The position numbers and the translations under genes were made by a program. From positions 1 through 22,131 of the forward strand of contig PIVW01000034.1 in assembly GCA_003353825.1 (NCBI GenBank): 22,131 nt of DNA, given 5' to 3'. A model generated the notes under the pieces. That model saw nothing but the letters and a program-made list of their open reading frames with translations. It was not told the DNA's origin and ran no database searches. Origin of the DNA: Chloroflexota bacterium. GTDB taxonomy: Bacteria > Chloroflexota > Anaerolineae > J102. Below, in pieces: positions 14,453-22,131 of this stretch (positions are counted from its first letter, which is position 1; the number at the start of each line of letters is the position of its first letter).

Positions 14453-16555
14453 GTGCTTTGGGCCACGGTAAGTGATCGTTCCGATGTGCCCGGCTACGAG
14501 ATCGACCGTGCCGTCTCGGTCGATGCTCGTTCCAGCACATCCTGGCGCTCCCAGGGTGCATGTAGCAAAAGGGGTGTATTTACCCTCGGACCCTGGTCTG
14601 TATTGATGGGTGATCCCATCGGCCTGTTTCAGGTGGAGATAAAGTATCCGGAAGTCAGGCAACTACTGGTGTATCCACGCGTAATGCGTTTGCCCGATCT
14701 GGACCTGCCCAGAGGTCGCGCAGGGGGACGATCACGGCGATCAACCGCTGCGCCCGTGCAGTCGGTGCTCCCTCGCACTGTGCGACCCTATATCCCCGGC
14801 GACAGCCTGCGTCTTGTGCATTGGCGCAAGAGCGCACAGAAGCAAGAGCTCATGATCAAGGAGTTTGATTTGGAACCAGCCTGCGATCTGTGGCTGGTGC
14901 TGGATATGGATGCATCGGTGCAAGCTGGCGCAGATCAGGAAAGCACCCTCGAATATGATATCATCCTTACGGCCTCGCTTGCTGCCAGCCACTTGAACGA
15001 GAATCGTGGCGTGGGTCTGATCGTTTACGGAGAACAGGCTTTACGCGTGCCGCCACACGCGGATAGAGGGCATCTCTGGCAACTCTTGCACGGTCTGGCC
15101 AACGCCGAACCCTCGCACGACTGGCCCTTAGCTAGGGTGCTCAAACAGGTTGGACCTGATATTGGGCGGGGTCGCACCATGATCGTGATTACACCCTCGA
15201 CTGAGAGCGAATGGTTGGGTGAACTATTACAGTTAGGGCGACGCGATGTAGCTTCATCCGCTCTGCTCGTCGATGCGGCTTCATTCGACACGACTCGTAA
15301 CGGGCGATTGGAATCCTTGCAACACATACTCTCCGATCATGGCGTGCCCAATCATGTTATTGCCAAAGGGTATCCCTTCCGCCCGTTGGTCACGATCAAA
15401 CGGAAGCGAAAAGTGCTCAAAACGTTGAGTGGCACCGGGCGCGTTATTGTGGTTGAGATCATCGAACAGGGGGGATTGCCCAGATCCCATTTATTGGGAG
15501 CGGCCCCAGAGCTTGGGCGAAAATTGGCTATGTTTGTGCGCACCAGCGACCCTGCTGCCGGCTCCGAGATTCAGGCGAATTACCGCTGGCGGGGGATCAC
15601 ATTCTCCGACTATTTGGGACGCGGCTGGGAAAATCCACAAGTGATCGAGACAGTGCGCTACACACCTGGCGAATCCTGGTTGGCCATTTCCGAACAAGGG
15701 CGTCGATCCATCCGCCAGAGTTTTGATTTCGTGGGTGATAGGCCGACTTGGCTTTATGCCCTGGGCGAACCGATTGCCGCCGATCGTTCTTACACCGCCC
15801 ATTACCGGCAGCCTCACGACATCATAGGCTTAGAGGTGCGAGCGCGCGACTATACGGTAATTTCACAAATACTGGCGGTGTCGGAAGCGAAATTACGCTC
15901 GCTCCCCGCCCCTGTATCTGATTCTCTGGCTGGCTATCTCACACTACCAGATACGACGCCTAATCGCGTGAAAACTCTTGCTCGAGAAGTAACCGCCGAG
16001 GCTGAAACACCTTATGATCAGGCCAAAGCGTTAGAGGCATATCTCCGCGGCTATCCTTATAATCTAGATATCCTAGACTTGCCCGAACACGTGGTTGATA
16101 TAGCCGATTACTTCCTCTTTGATTTACAGCAAGGTTATTGTGACTACTACGCCACAACGATGGTAGTGATGGCGCGCATAGGGTTACCAGCCCGTCTCGC
16201 CATCGGCTATGCTGCCGGTTTTTACGACAACGAGCGCAATCGCTTTGCGGTCACTGAAGCAGATGCTCACTCTTGGCCCGAGATCTATTTTCCCGCTTAT
16301 GGCTGGATACCTTGCGAACCCACTGCCGCCCAACCGACCTACGTGCGTGAGCCCGATAGCGGTCTGGATAGTGTAGACACCGCCGCTGCCCAACTTGATT
16401 TCAGGGCCGAGATAGATGATTTGCGTCGCCAGGCCTGGCTGTATCGTGGTGCCTGGCGCTGGGGGGTTGCTCTGTCTGGTCTGGCTCTCACCATGTTACT
16501 AATTCGTTTTGCCGGCCGAGAATGGCGTTTGCGCCGCCGGGCAGCCAATCCCTAG
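14453..16555 (+). CDS. DUF58 domain fused to TgpA-like transglutaminase domain
   Basis: The open frame encodes 700 residues, but its first codons are internal to the gene (see 14175-14452). The DUF58 part covers residues ~1-325: RGVFTLGPWSVLMGDPIGLF, then the hallmark PYIPGDSLRLVHWRKSAQKQ and a vWA-like domain starting LWLVLDMD, ending near TGRVIVVEIIEQ. It is followed at once by TgpA-like extracytoplasmic sequence (GGLPRSHLLGAAPELG, RWRGITFSDYLGRGWE) and a transglutaminase core with C563 (GYCDYYATT), H606 (DAHSWPEIYF) and CEPTA where Asp is common. One membrane helix lies near the end. The multi-span N-terminal membrane domain of TgpA is missing, as is the MoxR ATPase gene usually found beside DUF58. 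The topology would be wrong for TgpA, so function is doubtful. Confidence 0.8.
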   Translation: MLWATVSDRSDVPGYEIDRAVSVDARSSTSWRSQGACSKRGVFTLGPWSVLMGDPIGLFQVEIKYPEVRQLLVYPRVMRLPDLDLPRGRAGGRSRRSTAAPVQSVLPRTVRPYIPGDSLRLVHWRKSAQKQELMIKEFDLEPACDLWLVLDMDASVQAGADQESTLEYDIILTASLAASHLNENRGVGLIVYGEQALRVPPHADRGHLWQLLHGLANAEPSHDWPLARVLKQVGPDIGRGRTMIVITPSTESEWLGELLQLGRRDVASSALLVDAASFDTTRNGRLESLQHILSDHGVPNHVIAKGYPFRPLVTIKRKRKVLKTLSGTGRVIVVEIIEQGGLPRSHLLGAAPELGRKLAMFVRTSDPAAGSEIQANYRWRGITFSDYLGRGWENPQVIETVRYTPGESWLAISEQGRRSIRQSFDFVGDRPTWLYALGEPIAADRSYTAHYRQPHDIIGLEVRARDYTVISQILAVSEAKLRSLPAPVSDSLAGYLTLPDTTPNRVKTLAREVTAEAETPYDQAKALEAYLRGYPYNLDILDLPEHVVDIADYFLFDLQQGYCDYYATTMVVMARIGLPARLAIGYAAGFYDNERNRFAVTEADAHSWPEIYFPAYGWIPCEPTAAQPTYVREPDSGLDSVDTAAAQLDFRAEIDDLRRQAWLYRGAWRWGVALSGLALTMLLIRFAGREWRLRRRAANP

Positions 16556-16864
16556 CAACTAGTCTATCTCCGCCTGAAAGCCTGGGGCGACACCCTTGGC
16601 GTGACTCCAGCGATATGGTATACACCAGGCGAATATGTTTCGCTGTGGCGTGCATTCATCAGCCGTATACAGCCGCATCGCGCGACTGCATTGGTCATCA
16701 CGGACTGCATCGATGAACTGGGTGCAGCTATCGAAAAGCGCGCCTATGCACCACCGATCCTCCAACCAGATAATGCTAAGGCGAAACAACACTGGCGACG
16801 GTTACGTGCTGAACTTTGGCGTTTGCGTATTTCGAGCTGGTTGAGACGCGGTCAGAAAAACTAG
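16556..16864 (+). pseudogene. DUF4129-like C-terminal domain of TgpA, cut off by an in-frame TAG
   Basis: The frame continues exactly in phase after the TAG at 16553-16555: QLVYLRLKAWGDTLGVTPAI, WYTPGEYVSLWRAF, then ALVITDCIDELGAAIEKRAY and WRRLRAELWRLR. This is the cytoplasmic C-terminal domain that TgpA proteins carry after their last membrane helix, with the characteristic TPxEY motif. A single nonsense change (for example CAG to TAG) separates it from the main frame. It has no ribosome site or good start of its own, so it is a remnant unless the stop is read through. Confidence 0.75.
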
Positions 16865-16879
16865 TGCAAAAAGACATCA

Positions 16880-16935
16880 GTTCGTAGTAAGCGTTTTAGT
16901 GCACGGGGCACGGCGATGAATTGCCTACTACGAAC
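16880..16935. repeat. intergenic inverted repeat between converging genes
   Basis: GTTCGTAGTA (16880-16889) and TACTACGAAC (16926-16935) are perfect 10-bp inverted repeats; the match continues imperfectly inward (AAGC against GCC). The words TTCGTAGTAAGC and TTTTAGTGC resemble a dispersed hairpin repeat that I recall from Chloroflexota genomes. It sits between the TgpA remnant and the converging propeller gene. There is no T run, so it is not a standard terminator. Confidence 0.5.
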
Positions 16936-16961
16936 CGCACAGCTGCTTTCGCCACGATGAA

Positions 16962-18149
16962 CTAGGGCGTCCAATCGCCAAATCGATCTTCACCCTTTGT
17001 AAATGTCAGGCGCCTCTCACCTGTACCGTCGATATTGATGATATAAATGTCCCAATCAAAATCCCGTTCGGAACTAAAAATGATGGCCTTGCCGTCCAAT
17101 GCCCAGATAGGGTTGCTGTCATGTACACGATTCTCATCGCTGGTCAGTCGTGTGAGGTTGCCGCCATCAGCATCCATGATATAAATATCACGGTTCGTAT
17201 TGCGCCTGCTTTCAAACGCAATCAGGTTACCATCGGGCGACCAGCGCGGATAAAAATCATCCTCCAAATTATCTGTTAGTTGGGTGGCTTCGCAGGCCGC
17301 TGTGGTATCGCCATCCCCTGCAAATGCATCTAAACAAGCCTCAATATTCATCTTCCAAATTTCCCAGTTTCCACCGCGATCACTGACATAAACCAACCAC
17401 TTGCCATCAGGAGACCAATGGGGATAGGTGTCGAGCGCTGTATTCGCGGTCACATTGATGGGCTCATTGCTGCCATCGGCGTTCATGATATATATCTCAT
17501 AATCGTAATCGCGGGTGGAGGTAAAGGCGATTTGCTCGCCATCGGGTGACCAGGTGGCGCCCCATTCATAGCTTTCAGGCCATTCCAACAGGCGCTGCTG
17601 TTCGCTACCGTCGATGTTCATCACCCATAATTCATGCCTGTTGGCCGGTACGTCACGCCCACTTAAGAAGAGTATCTTAGTCCCATCAGAAGAGATCACC
17701 GGCTCTACATCGGGGCCGGGCGCCGAAGTGAGTTGCAAAGGATTCTCGATATCGTTCATATCCATAAGCCATATATCGAGGCTGCCTCCCCGTGAACTGG
17801 GAAACACAAGTTGCCCTAACTCAGGCTCAAGCGTTGCAGTCGCAGTGGGTTGCGGAAGCGGAGTTGCGGTGGGCACAGGGGTGTTGGTCGAAACTTCGGC
17901 AACCTCGGCAACCTCGGTTTCCGCTTCAACTTCTGTTGCCACCACAGCTGGCGTCTCGATCGCTGCAGTTTGTTGGGCATCTTCGCCGGTGTTCGAGTCG
18001 TTGATTACGATGTATGCTGCTCCGGCCCAAAGCACTACGGCGAGGATCACTAAGATAATTCGGCGTTGGCGTAAGCGCCCAAATAGGGCTCCACCAAAAA
18101 GACCAATACCGATGACGAAAAGAATTACAGCGATGATTAATTGAGTCAT
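16962..18149 (-). CDS. membrane-anchored TolB-like beta-propeller protein
   Basis: 395 residues. Two hydrophobic helices at the N-terminus (LIIAVILFVIGIGLFGGALF and IILVILAVVLWAGAAYIVI) are followed by a Glu/Val/Thr-rich stretch and a Thr-Pro linker (NTPVPTATPLPQPTATAT). The rest is a propeller of PD40/WD40-like TolB repeats: at least five units with the pattern P(V/H/R/T)WSPDGxxIAFxSxRxxxxxIYIMNADG. TolB-like propellers bind proteins or glycans in the envelope; the exact partner is unknown. An insert with two Cys (EACLDAF…AACEAT) in the fourth blade might form a disulphide outside the cell. A promoter lies ~80 bp upstream. It converges with the TgpA remnant. Confidence 0.88.
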   Translation of the reverse strand: MTQLIIAVILFVIGIGLFGGALFGRLRQRRIILVILAVVLWAGAAYIVINDSNTGEDAQQTAAIETPAVVATEVEAETEVAEVAEVSTNTPVPTATPLPQPTATATLEPELGQLVFPSSRGGSLDIWLMDMNDIENPLQLTSAPGPDVEPVISSDGTKILFLSGRDVPANRHELWVMNIDGSEQQRLLEWPESYEWGATWSPDGEQIAFTSTRDYDYEIYIMNADGSNEPINVTANTALDTYPHWSPDGKWLVYVSDRGGNWEIWKMNIEACLDAFAGDGDTTAACEATQLTDNLEDDFYPRWSPDGNLIAFESRRNTNRDIYIMDADGGNLTRLTSDENRVHDSNPIWALDGKAIIFSSERDFDWDIYIINIDGTGERRLTFTKGEDRFGDWTP

Positions 18150-18237
18150 AAGTTTTGCTTACTCGACAACAGGCGTATGACCGAATAAACTCGTATTCCA
18201 AAGTTATTTCGGCTTTCTTGAGTGTTGGGAAGATTTG

Positions 18238-18267
18238 ATCATAGCATCCTCTGACTTCGTATCGCAA
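18238..18267 (-). promoter_or_regulatory. promoter for the TolB-like gene
   Basis: On the minus strand, TTGCGA (plus 18262-18267) and TATGAT (18238-18243) are 18 bp apart and lead to a leader of about 80 bases before the gene at 18149. Matches to consensus are 4/6 and 5/6. Confidence 0.45.
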
Positions 18268-18338
18268 CATTTATGTTGTGGCATCAGGGTATCTGGTATA
18301 TCTCGGAGCATCTGTCGCATTCCCCAGACATGTTCGTC

Positions 18339-18367
18339 TTGACGTTGTGTCCTCTCGGTGCTAAAGT
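18339..18367 (+). promoter_or_regulatory. promoter upstream of the CBS-domain gene leader
   Basis: TTGACG (18339-18344) and TAAAGT (18362-18367) are 17 bp apart. A start near 18374 would give a leader of about 350 bases before the CBS gene, containing the repeats and palindromes listed next. The -10 match is only 4/6. Confidence 0.4.
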
Positions 18368-18393
18368 TCAATGCAGTTCAACGAGCACAGAAT

Positions 18394-18666
18394 AGGTACC
18401 TACGCAGAATTGTCGATCTTGATCTCTTATCTGACAAGGTTACCACTTCGTCACCAAGTCATTTATGCCAGCGCAGTCTGGAATAATTGTAGGTACTTAC
18501 GCAAAATTATCGACAACTTGTTGTCGATGTGTGTGGCAAGTGGCAAGCTCTTGTCTGCAACCGAACTCGCACCTGCGATCTGCTACTTGCTACCTGCCCC
18601 AACAGAGCCTGATTTTCTCAGCGCGGTCTGGGAACAATGGCTAGATATTTTTTGCAAAAGGTCGAT
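18394..18666. repeat. interleaved direct repeats (A-B-A-B-A) in the CBS gene leader
   Basis: Word A, AGGTACYTACGCARAATTRT plus CGA, occurs at 18394-18417 and 18491-18514 (20 of 24 bases the same), with a degenerate third copy around 18643-18666 (GCAAAAGGTCGA core). Word B, AGCGCRGTCTGGRA followed by an AAT-containing end, occurs at 18470-18489 and 18620-18640. The order is A-B-A-B-A with unequal spacers (76 and 129 bp from A to B). The region is not coding; an open frame across it (18371-18736) has no family likeness and no ribosome site. Confidence 0.55.
18509..18528. promoter_or_regulatory. 20-bp near-perfect palindrome
   Basis: ATCGACAAC (18509-18517) and GTTGTCGAT (18520-18528) form perfect 9-bp arms around TT. 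It overlaps the second A repeat and shares the ATCGAC half-word with the larger palindrome at 18651-18682. It could be a dimeric operator or a short hairpin in the transcript. Confidence 0.45.
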
Positions 18667-18682
18667 ATCGACCTTTTGCAAA
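18651..18682. promoter_or_regulatory. perfect 32-bp palindrome before the CBS gene
   Basis: TTTGCAAAAGGTCGAT (18651-18666) is followed directly by its exact reverse complement (18667-18682), with no spacer. It ends 40 bp before the ATG of the CBS-domain gene. A 16-bp arm without a loop is much longer than chance would give. It may be a protein-binding operator, a cruciform or recombination site, or a transcript hairpin that affects the gene behind it. No T run follows, so it is not a standard terminator. Confidence 0.6.
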
Positions 18683-18722
18683 TCTTCCGGCGCAGTGTTG
18701 CTCGATAGAAGGATGAAATTCG

Positions 18723-19127
18723 ATGAAAACTGTTAGTGTGATGGCTTTAAAACGCTTGGGTATTACCAGTTGTGCGCGGGATACAAAGCTATTCGATATC
18801 GCCACCACGATGCACGAAGAGGATATCAGTTCTCTCGTGGTGGTGGATGAAAACCAATATCTGGAGGGGATCATAACGCGTACTGATGTCGTAAGGGCTG
18901 CGCTCTCATTGCCCGAGGGTTGGGGTGAATCGACGTGTCAGGATTGGATGACTCGTAGCGTCATTACAGTTGATCCATCGACTTCATTGGAGTCTTCGGC
19001 TCATATTTTGCAGTCACAACATATCCACAGCGTCGTCGTTGTAGAACGAGATGGTGACAGAATGTCGCCCATCGCTGTGATCTCAGACAGCGATATCGTT
19101 TATCATCTTGTGACGAGATCGGACTGA
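18723..19127 (+). CDS. two-CBS-domain protein
   Basis: 134 residues made of a pair of CBS motifs. The first (residues ~8-60) contains TKLFDIATTMHEEDISSLVVVDENQYLEGIITRTDVVRA. The second (residues ~72-130) contains MTRSVITVDPSTSLESSAHILQSQHIHSVVVV and ends AVISDSDIVYHLV. Such stand-alone Bateman modules bind adenosyl nucleotides (AMP, ATP, SAM or similar) and regulate partner proteins. AGAAGGATG lies upstream of the ATG. The gene is preceded by a long palindromic leader. It is followed by the AOR unit, which has its own promoter, so functional linkage to AOR is only suggested by proximity. Confidence 0.9.
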   Translation: MKTVSVMALKRLGITSCARDTKLFDIATTMHEEDISSLVVVDENQYLEGIITRTDVVRAALSLPEGWGESTCQDWMTRSVITVDPSTSLESSAHILQSQHIHSVVVVERDGDRMSPIAVISDSDIVYHLVTRSD

Positions 19128-19288
19128 GGTGCACTGTGGGGCTGGGGTAAAAGAGTGAGCCGGGTGCAAGACGTCCAACGTTTGATAAGGCGTGATTGCT
19201 ATGTTCAGATGAATTGAATCTGCTTGACCCGCGTGCGTCGCACTCTCTGACCAACCGAATTTGAAGCCGATCGGGAGAATGAAGTGTA

Positions 19289-19317
19289 TTGACAATCTCC
19301 CTGTCCCGTGCAATAAT
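19289..19317 (+). promoter_or_regulatory. strong sigma70-type promoter for the AOR gene
   Basis: A perfect TTGACA (19289-19294) and AATAAT (19312-19317, 5/6) are spaced by 17 bp. Transcription would begin near 19324, giving a 5' leader of about 240 bases. A second -10-like word TACAAT at 19378 lacks a good -35. The stretch 19128-19288, before this promoter, shows nothing recognisable. Confidence 0.65.
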
Positions 19318-19385
19318 CTCTATGAACTGACACAATTGGTTTTTTCTACAAATATGCTTAGAAATCCTCTGATTCGCTACAATCG

Positions 19386-19494
19386 GCGAGCGTGCTTTGC
19401 TCATGGAAACGCTAACGCCGGATGCTCTAAAGTCCTCACTCGAGGGCAGGTCTGGTAATCCGAGGCGCTATGTCGAAATGACATGGCGTTTTTT
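19386..19494 (+). promoter_or_regulatory. structured AOR leader, riboswitch/attenuator candidate
   Basis: Several stems can form ahead of the terminator. GCGAGCGT (19386-19393) can pair with ACGCT plus CGC (19409-19418). CGCCGGAT (19416-19423) can pair with ATCC-GA-GGCG (19458-19467), enclosing a 34-base domain with a small CCTC/GAGG hairpin (19434-19437 with 19442-19445). The right arm of the second stem shares bases 19466-19467 with the left arm of the terminator, so the two structures compete. This is the layout of a transcription-attenuating riboswitch. I could not match it to a known class. A molybdenum/tungsten-cofactor aptamer would suit the downstream enzyme, but that is inference. 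Confidence 0.45.
19466..19494 (+). terminator. intrinsic terminator inside the AOR leader
   Basis: CGCTATGTC (19466-19474) and GACATGGCG (19480-19488) make a 9-bp stem with one G-T wobble and a five-base loop, followed directly by TTTTTT (19489-19494). It lies ~150 bases after the predicted start and 72 bp before the AOR ATG, in the same orientation, so it should act as an attenuator and not as the end of the distant CBS gene. Confidence 0.7.
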
Positions 19495-19566
19495 GTTTGT
19501 ATCGTCCATATTCAACCATCTGCCTTCCCTGCTGAAGGTCACATTTCGCCAAAGGAGGCGTAACCT

Positions 19567-21396
<1,830 letters not shown>

Positions 21397-21425
21397 CTAT
21401 CCACCCTTAGATCGGACGATGATAA

Positions 21426-21464
21426 GGCGGCAGATTCGCAAATGAATCTGCCGCCTGTTTTGTT
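21426..21464 (+). terminator. strong intrinsic terminator after AOR
   Basis: GGCGGCAGATTC (21426-21437) and GAATCTGCCGCC (21444-21455) form a perfect 12-bp GC-rich stem around a six-base loop, followed by TGTTTTGTT. It lies 30 bp after the AOR stop codon. Confidence 0.9.
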
Positions 21465-21484
21465 GGTTCAACAACTACATACCT

Positions 21485-21620
21485 ATGTCATTCTATGTCA
21501 TTGCGAACGACGACGAGATGTCGTTTGGTGAAGCAATCCCCAAGTTACCAAAACGCATGCCGGCCGTGAGTGATCCCTCGCTTTCGTTCAGAATGAAAAA
21601 GCAATGGCCGAGATCGCTTG
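21485..21620. repeat. dispersed intergenic repeat remnants
   Basis: The word CTATGTCATT occurs twice in tandem (from 21483), then TTGCGAACGAC…GTGAAGCAATCCCC, and further on ATCCCTCGCTTTCGTTCAGAATGA and GAGATCGCTT. These match from memory the widespread bacterial intergenic words of the types TCATTGCGA…GAAGCAATC and TCCCTCGCTTCG…GGATGA. Here they are degenerate and side by side. They carry no gene. The stretch 21397-21698 therefore holds only the AOR terminator, these repeats and a promoter candidate. Confidence 0.4.
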
Positions 21621-21647
21621 CAGCCTATACTACCTGCGGTATAAAAT
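21618..21647 (+). promoter_or_regulatory. possible promoter of the DUF433 relic
   Basis: TTGCAG (21618-21623) and TAAAAT (21642-21647) are 18 bp apart, about 50 bp before the ATG of the broken DUF433 gene. It is moderate in both boxes. Confidence 0.35.
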
Positions 21648-21698
21648 AAAGACAGATAGTTGCTGCCACCTTGACTATAAAACACGTGAGGTAACATT

Positions 21699-21889
21699 AT
21701 GAATCCAAAAATGATTGCCGCTATATAGTGACGGATACTGATATCTGTCATGGGAAACCGACGTTTCGCGGTACACGTATTATGGTTTGGCAGGTTTTAG
21801 AACAAGTCGCCAGTGGTATGGGCATGGGAAACCATTGAAGAAGAATGGCAAGGAAAAGTTACTAAGGCTGATCCAAGCTAATAACTATC
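21699..21889 (+). pseudogene. DUF433 antitoxin-like gene, multiply frameshifted
   Basis: Pieces in different frames spell a DUF433 protein. MNPKMIAA begins at 21699 after GTGAGGT. VTDTDICHGKPTFRGTRIMV and WQVLEQVASGM (from 21728) form the signature core. ETIEEEWQGKVTKAD and QANNY follow in further frames. The first shift lies at the TATA repeat near 21722-21728, the second near 21820-21828 and a third near 21870. DUF433 proteins are small winged-helix-like antitoxins usually followed by a PIN-like DUF5615 toxin gene. That toxin is absent here; transposase-associated sequence follows instead. The product cannot be functional as read. Confidence 0.8.
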
Positions 21890-21943
21890 CGGGAACTTGA
21901 TGGTATCCTTGTTGTGATCACAGTCACAGTTCTGGAGGAAAAG

Positions 21944-22131
21944 ATGTCTCAAACAGCTGCAATTAGAGAGGTATTGATCGAGACCGCTGACGAACTGAGT
22001 GGATATAAGCGTCGCCATTTCATGGCAAGAGTGGTGAAGAAAGTGTACAACGGCAACCAATCGGAAGCGGAACGGGAGTTGGGCTGGAATCGGGTCACCA
22101 TGCGCAAGGCGCTGAGCGAATGGGAAGGAGA
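21944..22131 (+). CDS. transposase N-terminus, probably ISAzo13/DDE type (partial)
   Basis: An open frame starting at ATG 21944 with GGAGG at 21933-21937 runs off the right edge after 62 codons. It contains YKRRHFMARVVKKVYNGNQ and SEAERELGWNRVTMRKALSE, a helix-turn-helix-like region. I associate this N-terminus with ISAzo13-family (Rhodopirellula-type DDE) transposases of Chloroflexota and cyanobacteria; the DDE domain is outside the window. The left end of the element should lie between the DUF433 relic (about 21889) and 21930. The element could account for loss of the toxin gene that normally accompanies DUF433. Confidence 0.6.
   Translation, partial: MSQTAAIREVLIETADELSGYKRRHFMARVVKKVYNGNQSEAERELGWNRVTMRKALSEWEG

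Noticed and set aside
16553..16555. TAG as a pyrrolysine or reassigned sense codon
   Set aside because: TAG is also the normal stop at other genes here (for example the AOR gene and hepT), and nothing in the window suggests pyrrolysine genes; a nonsense mutation is simpler.
18371..18736. 121-codon plus-strand frame before the CBS gene
   Set aside because: It covers the repeats and palindromes, lacks a ribosome site and has no recognisable domain; it looks like chance openness in a repeat-rich leader.
19378..19383. TACAAT as the AOR -10 box
   Set aside because: It has no acceptable -35 at 16-18 bp, while the TTGACA/AATAAT pair at 19289-19317 has correct spacing. A minor second start remains possible.

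Overview
The window looks like a chromosomal segment of a free-living, probably anaerobic or facultative bacterium. The best guess is Chloroflexota (Anaerolineae or Caldilineae-like). The basis is a MoeA fused to a periplasmic-binding-like domain, a DUF58/TgpA-type transglutaminase locus, a TolB-like propeller tethered by a Thr/Pro-rich linker of the kind common in that phylum, and a mixture of HepT/MntA, DUF433 and intergenic repeats. The taxonomy is inference; there is no rRNA or tRNA in the window.

Layout: (1) 1-4272, a tight plus-strand catabolic-looking cluster: the end of an amidohydrolase, a class I/II aminotransferase, a Gfo/Idh/MocA oxidoreductase, an atypical SDR and a DapA-superfamily lyase. 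(2) 4273-5024, a gene-poor stretch with a 114-bp inverted-repeat (MITE-like) element and a possible coding relic. (3) 5079-9454, a plus-strand run: MntA-HepT toxin-antitoxin pair, moeA, moeA fused to a PBP-like domain, and a small cupin, with gaps of 0-15 bp. (4) 9559-12821, minus strand: acyl-CoA dehydrogenase, then etfB and etfA, behind a recognisable promoter. (5) 13217-16864, a block of decayed plus-strand genes: a pyruvate/acetoin-dehydrogenase-type E1 alpha pseudogene in three frames, running into a DUF58 gene that is itself frameshifted, fused to a TgpA-like transglutaminase that has lost its membrane domain, and cut by an in-frame TAG before its C-terminal domain. (6) 16962-18149, minus strand: membrane-anchored TolB-like propeller. 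(7) 18339-19127, a CBS-domain gene preceded by a long leader with repeats and a perfect 32-bp palindrome. (8) 19289-21464, a complete single-gene unit: strong promoter, structured leader with an intrinsic terminator, tungsten/molybdenum aldehyde:ferredoxin oxidoreductase (AOR), and a strong terminator. (9) 21485-22131: intergenic repeats, a broken DUF433 antitoxin gene, and the start of a transposase running off the window.

How the parts may work together: the two MoeA proteins insert molybdenum or tungsten into molybdopterin, the cofactor class used by the AOR ten kilobases away. The acyl-CoA dehydrogenase hands electrons to the ETF encoded beside it. The 5' cluster probably degrades an amino- or sugar-acid-type compound, but the substrate cannot be read from sequence. 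The most interesting signals are the AOR leader, where a terminator hairpin overlaps an alternative stem in the manner of a riboswitch or attenuator; the palindromic, repeated leader of the CBS gene; and the decay of the E1alpha-DUF58-TgpA block, part of which could be homopolymer sequencing error.
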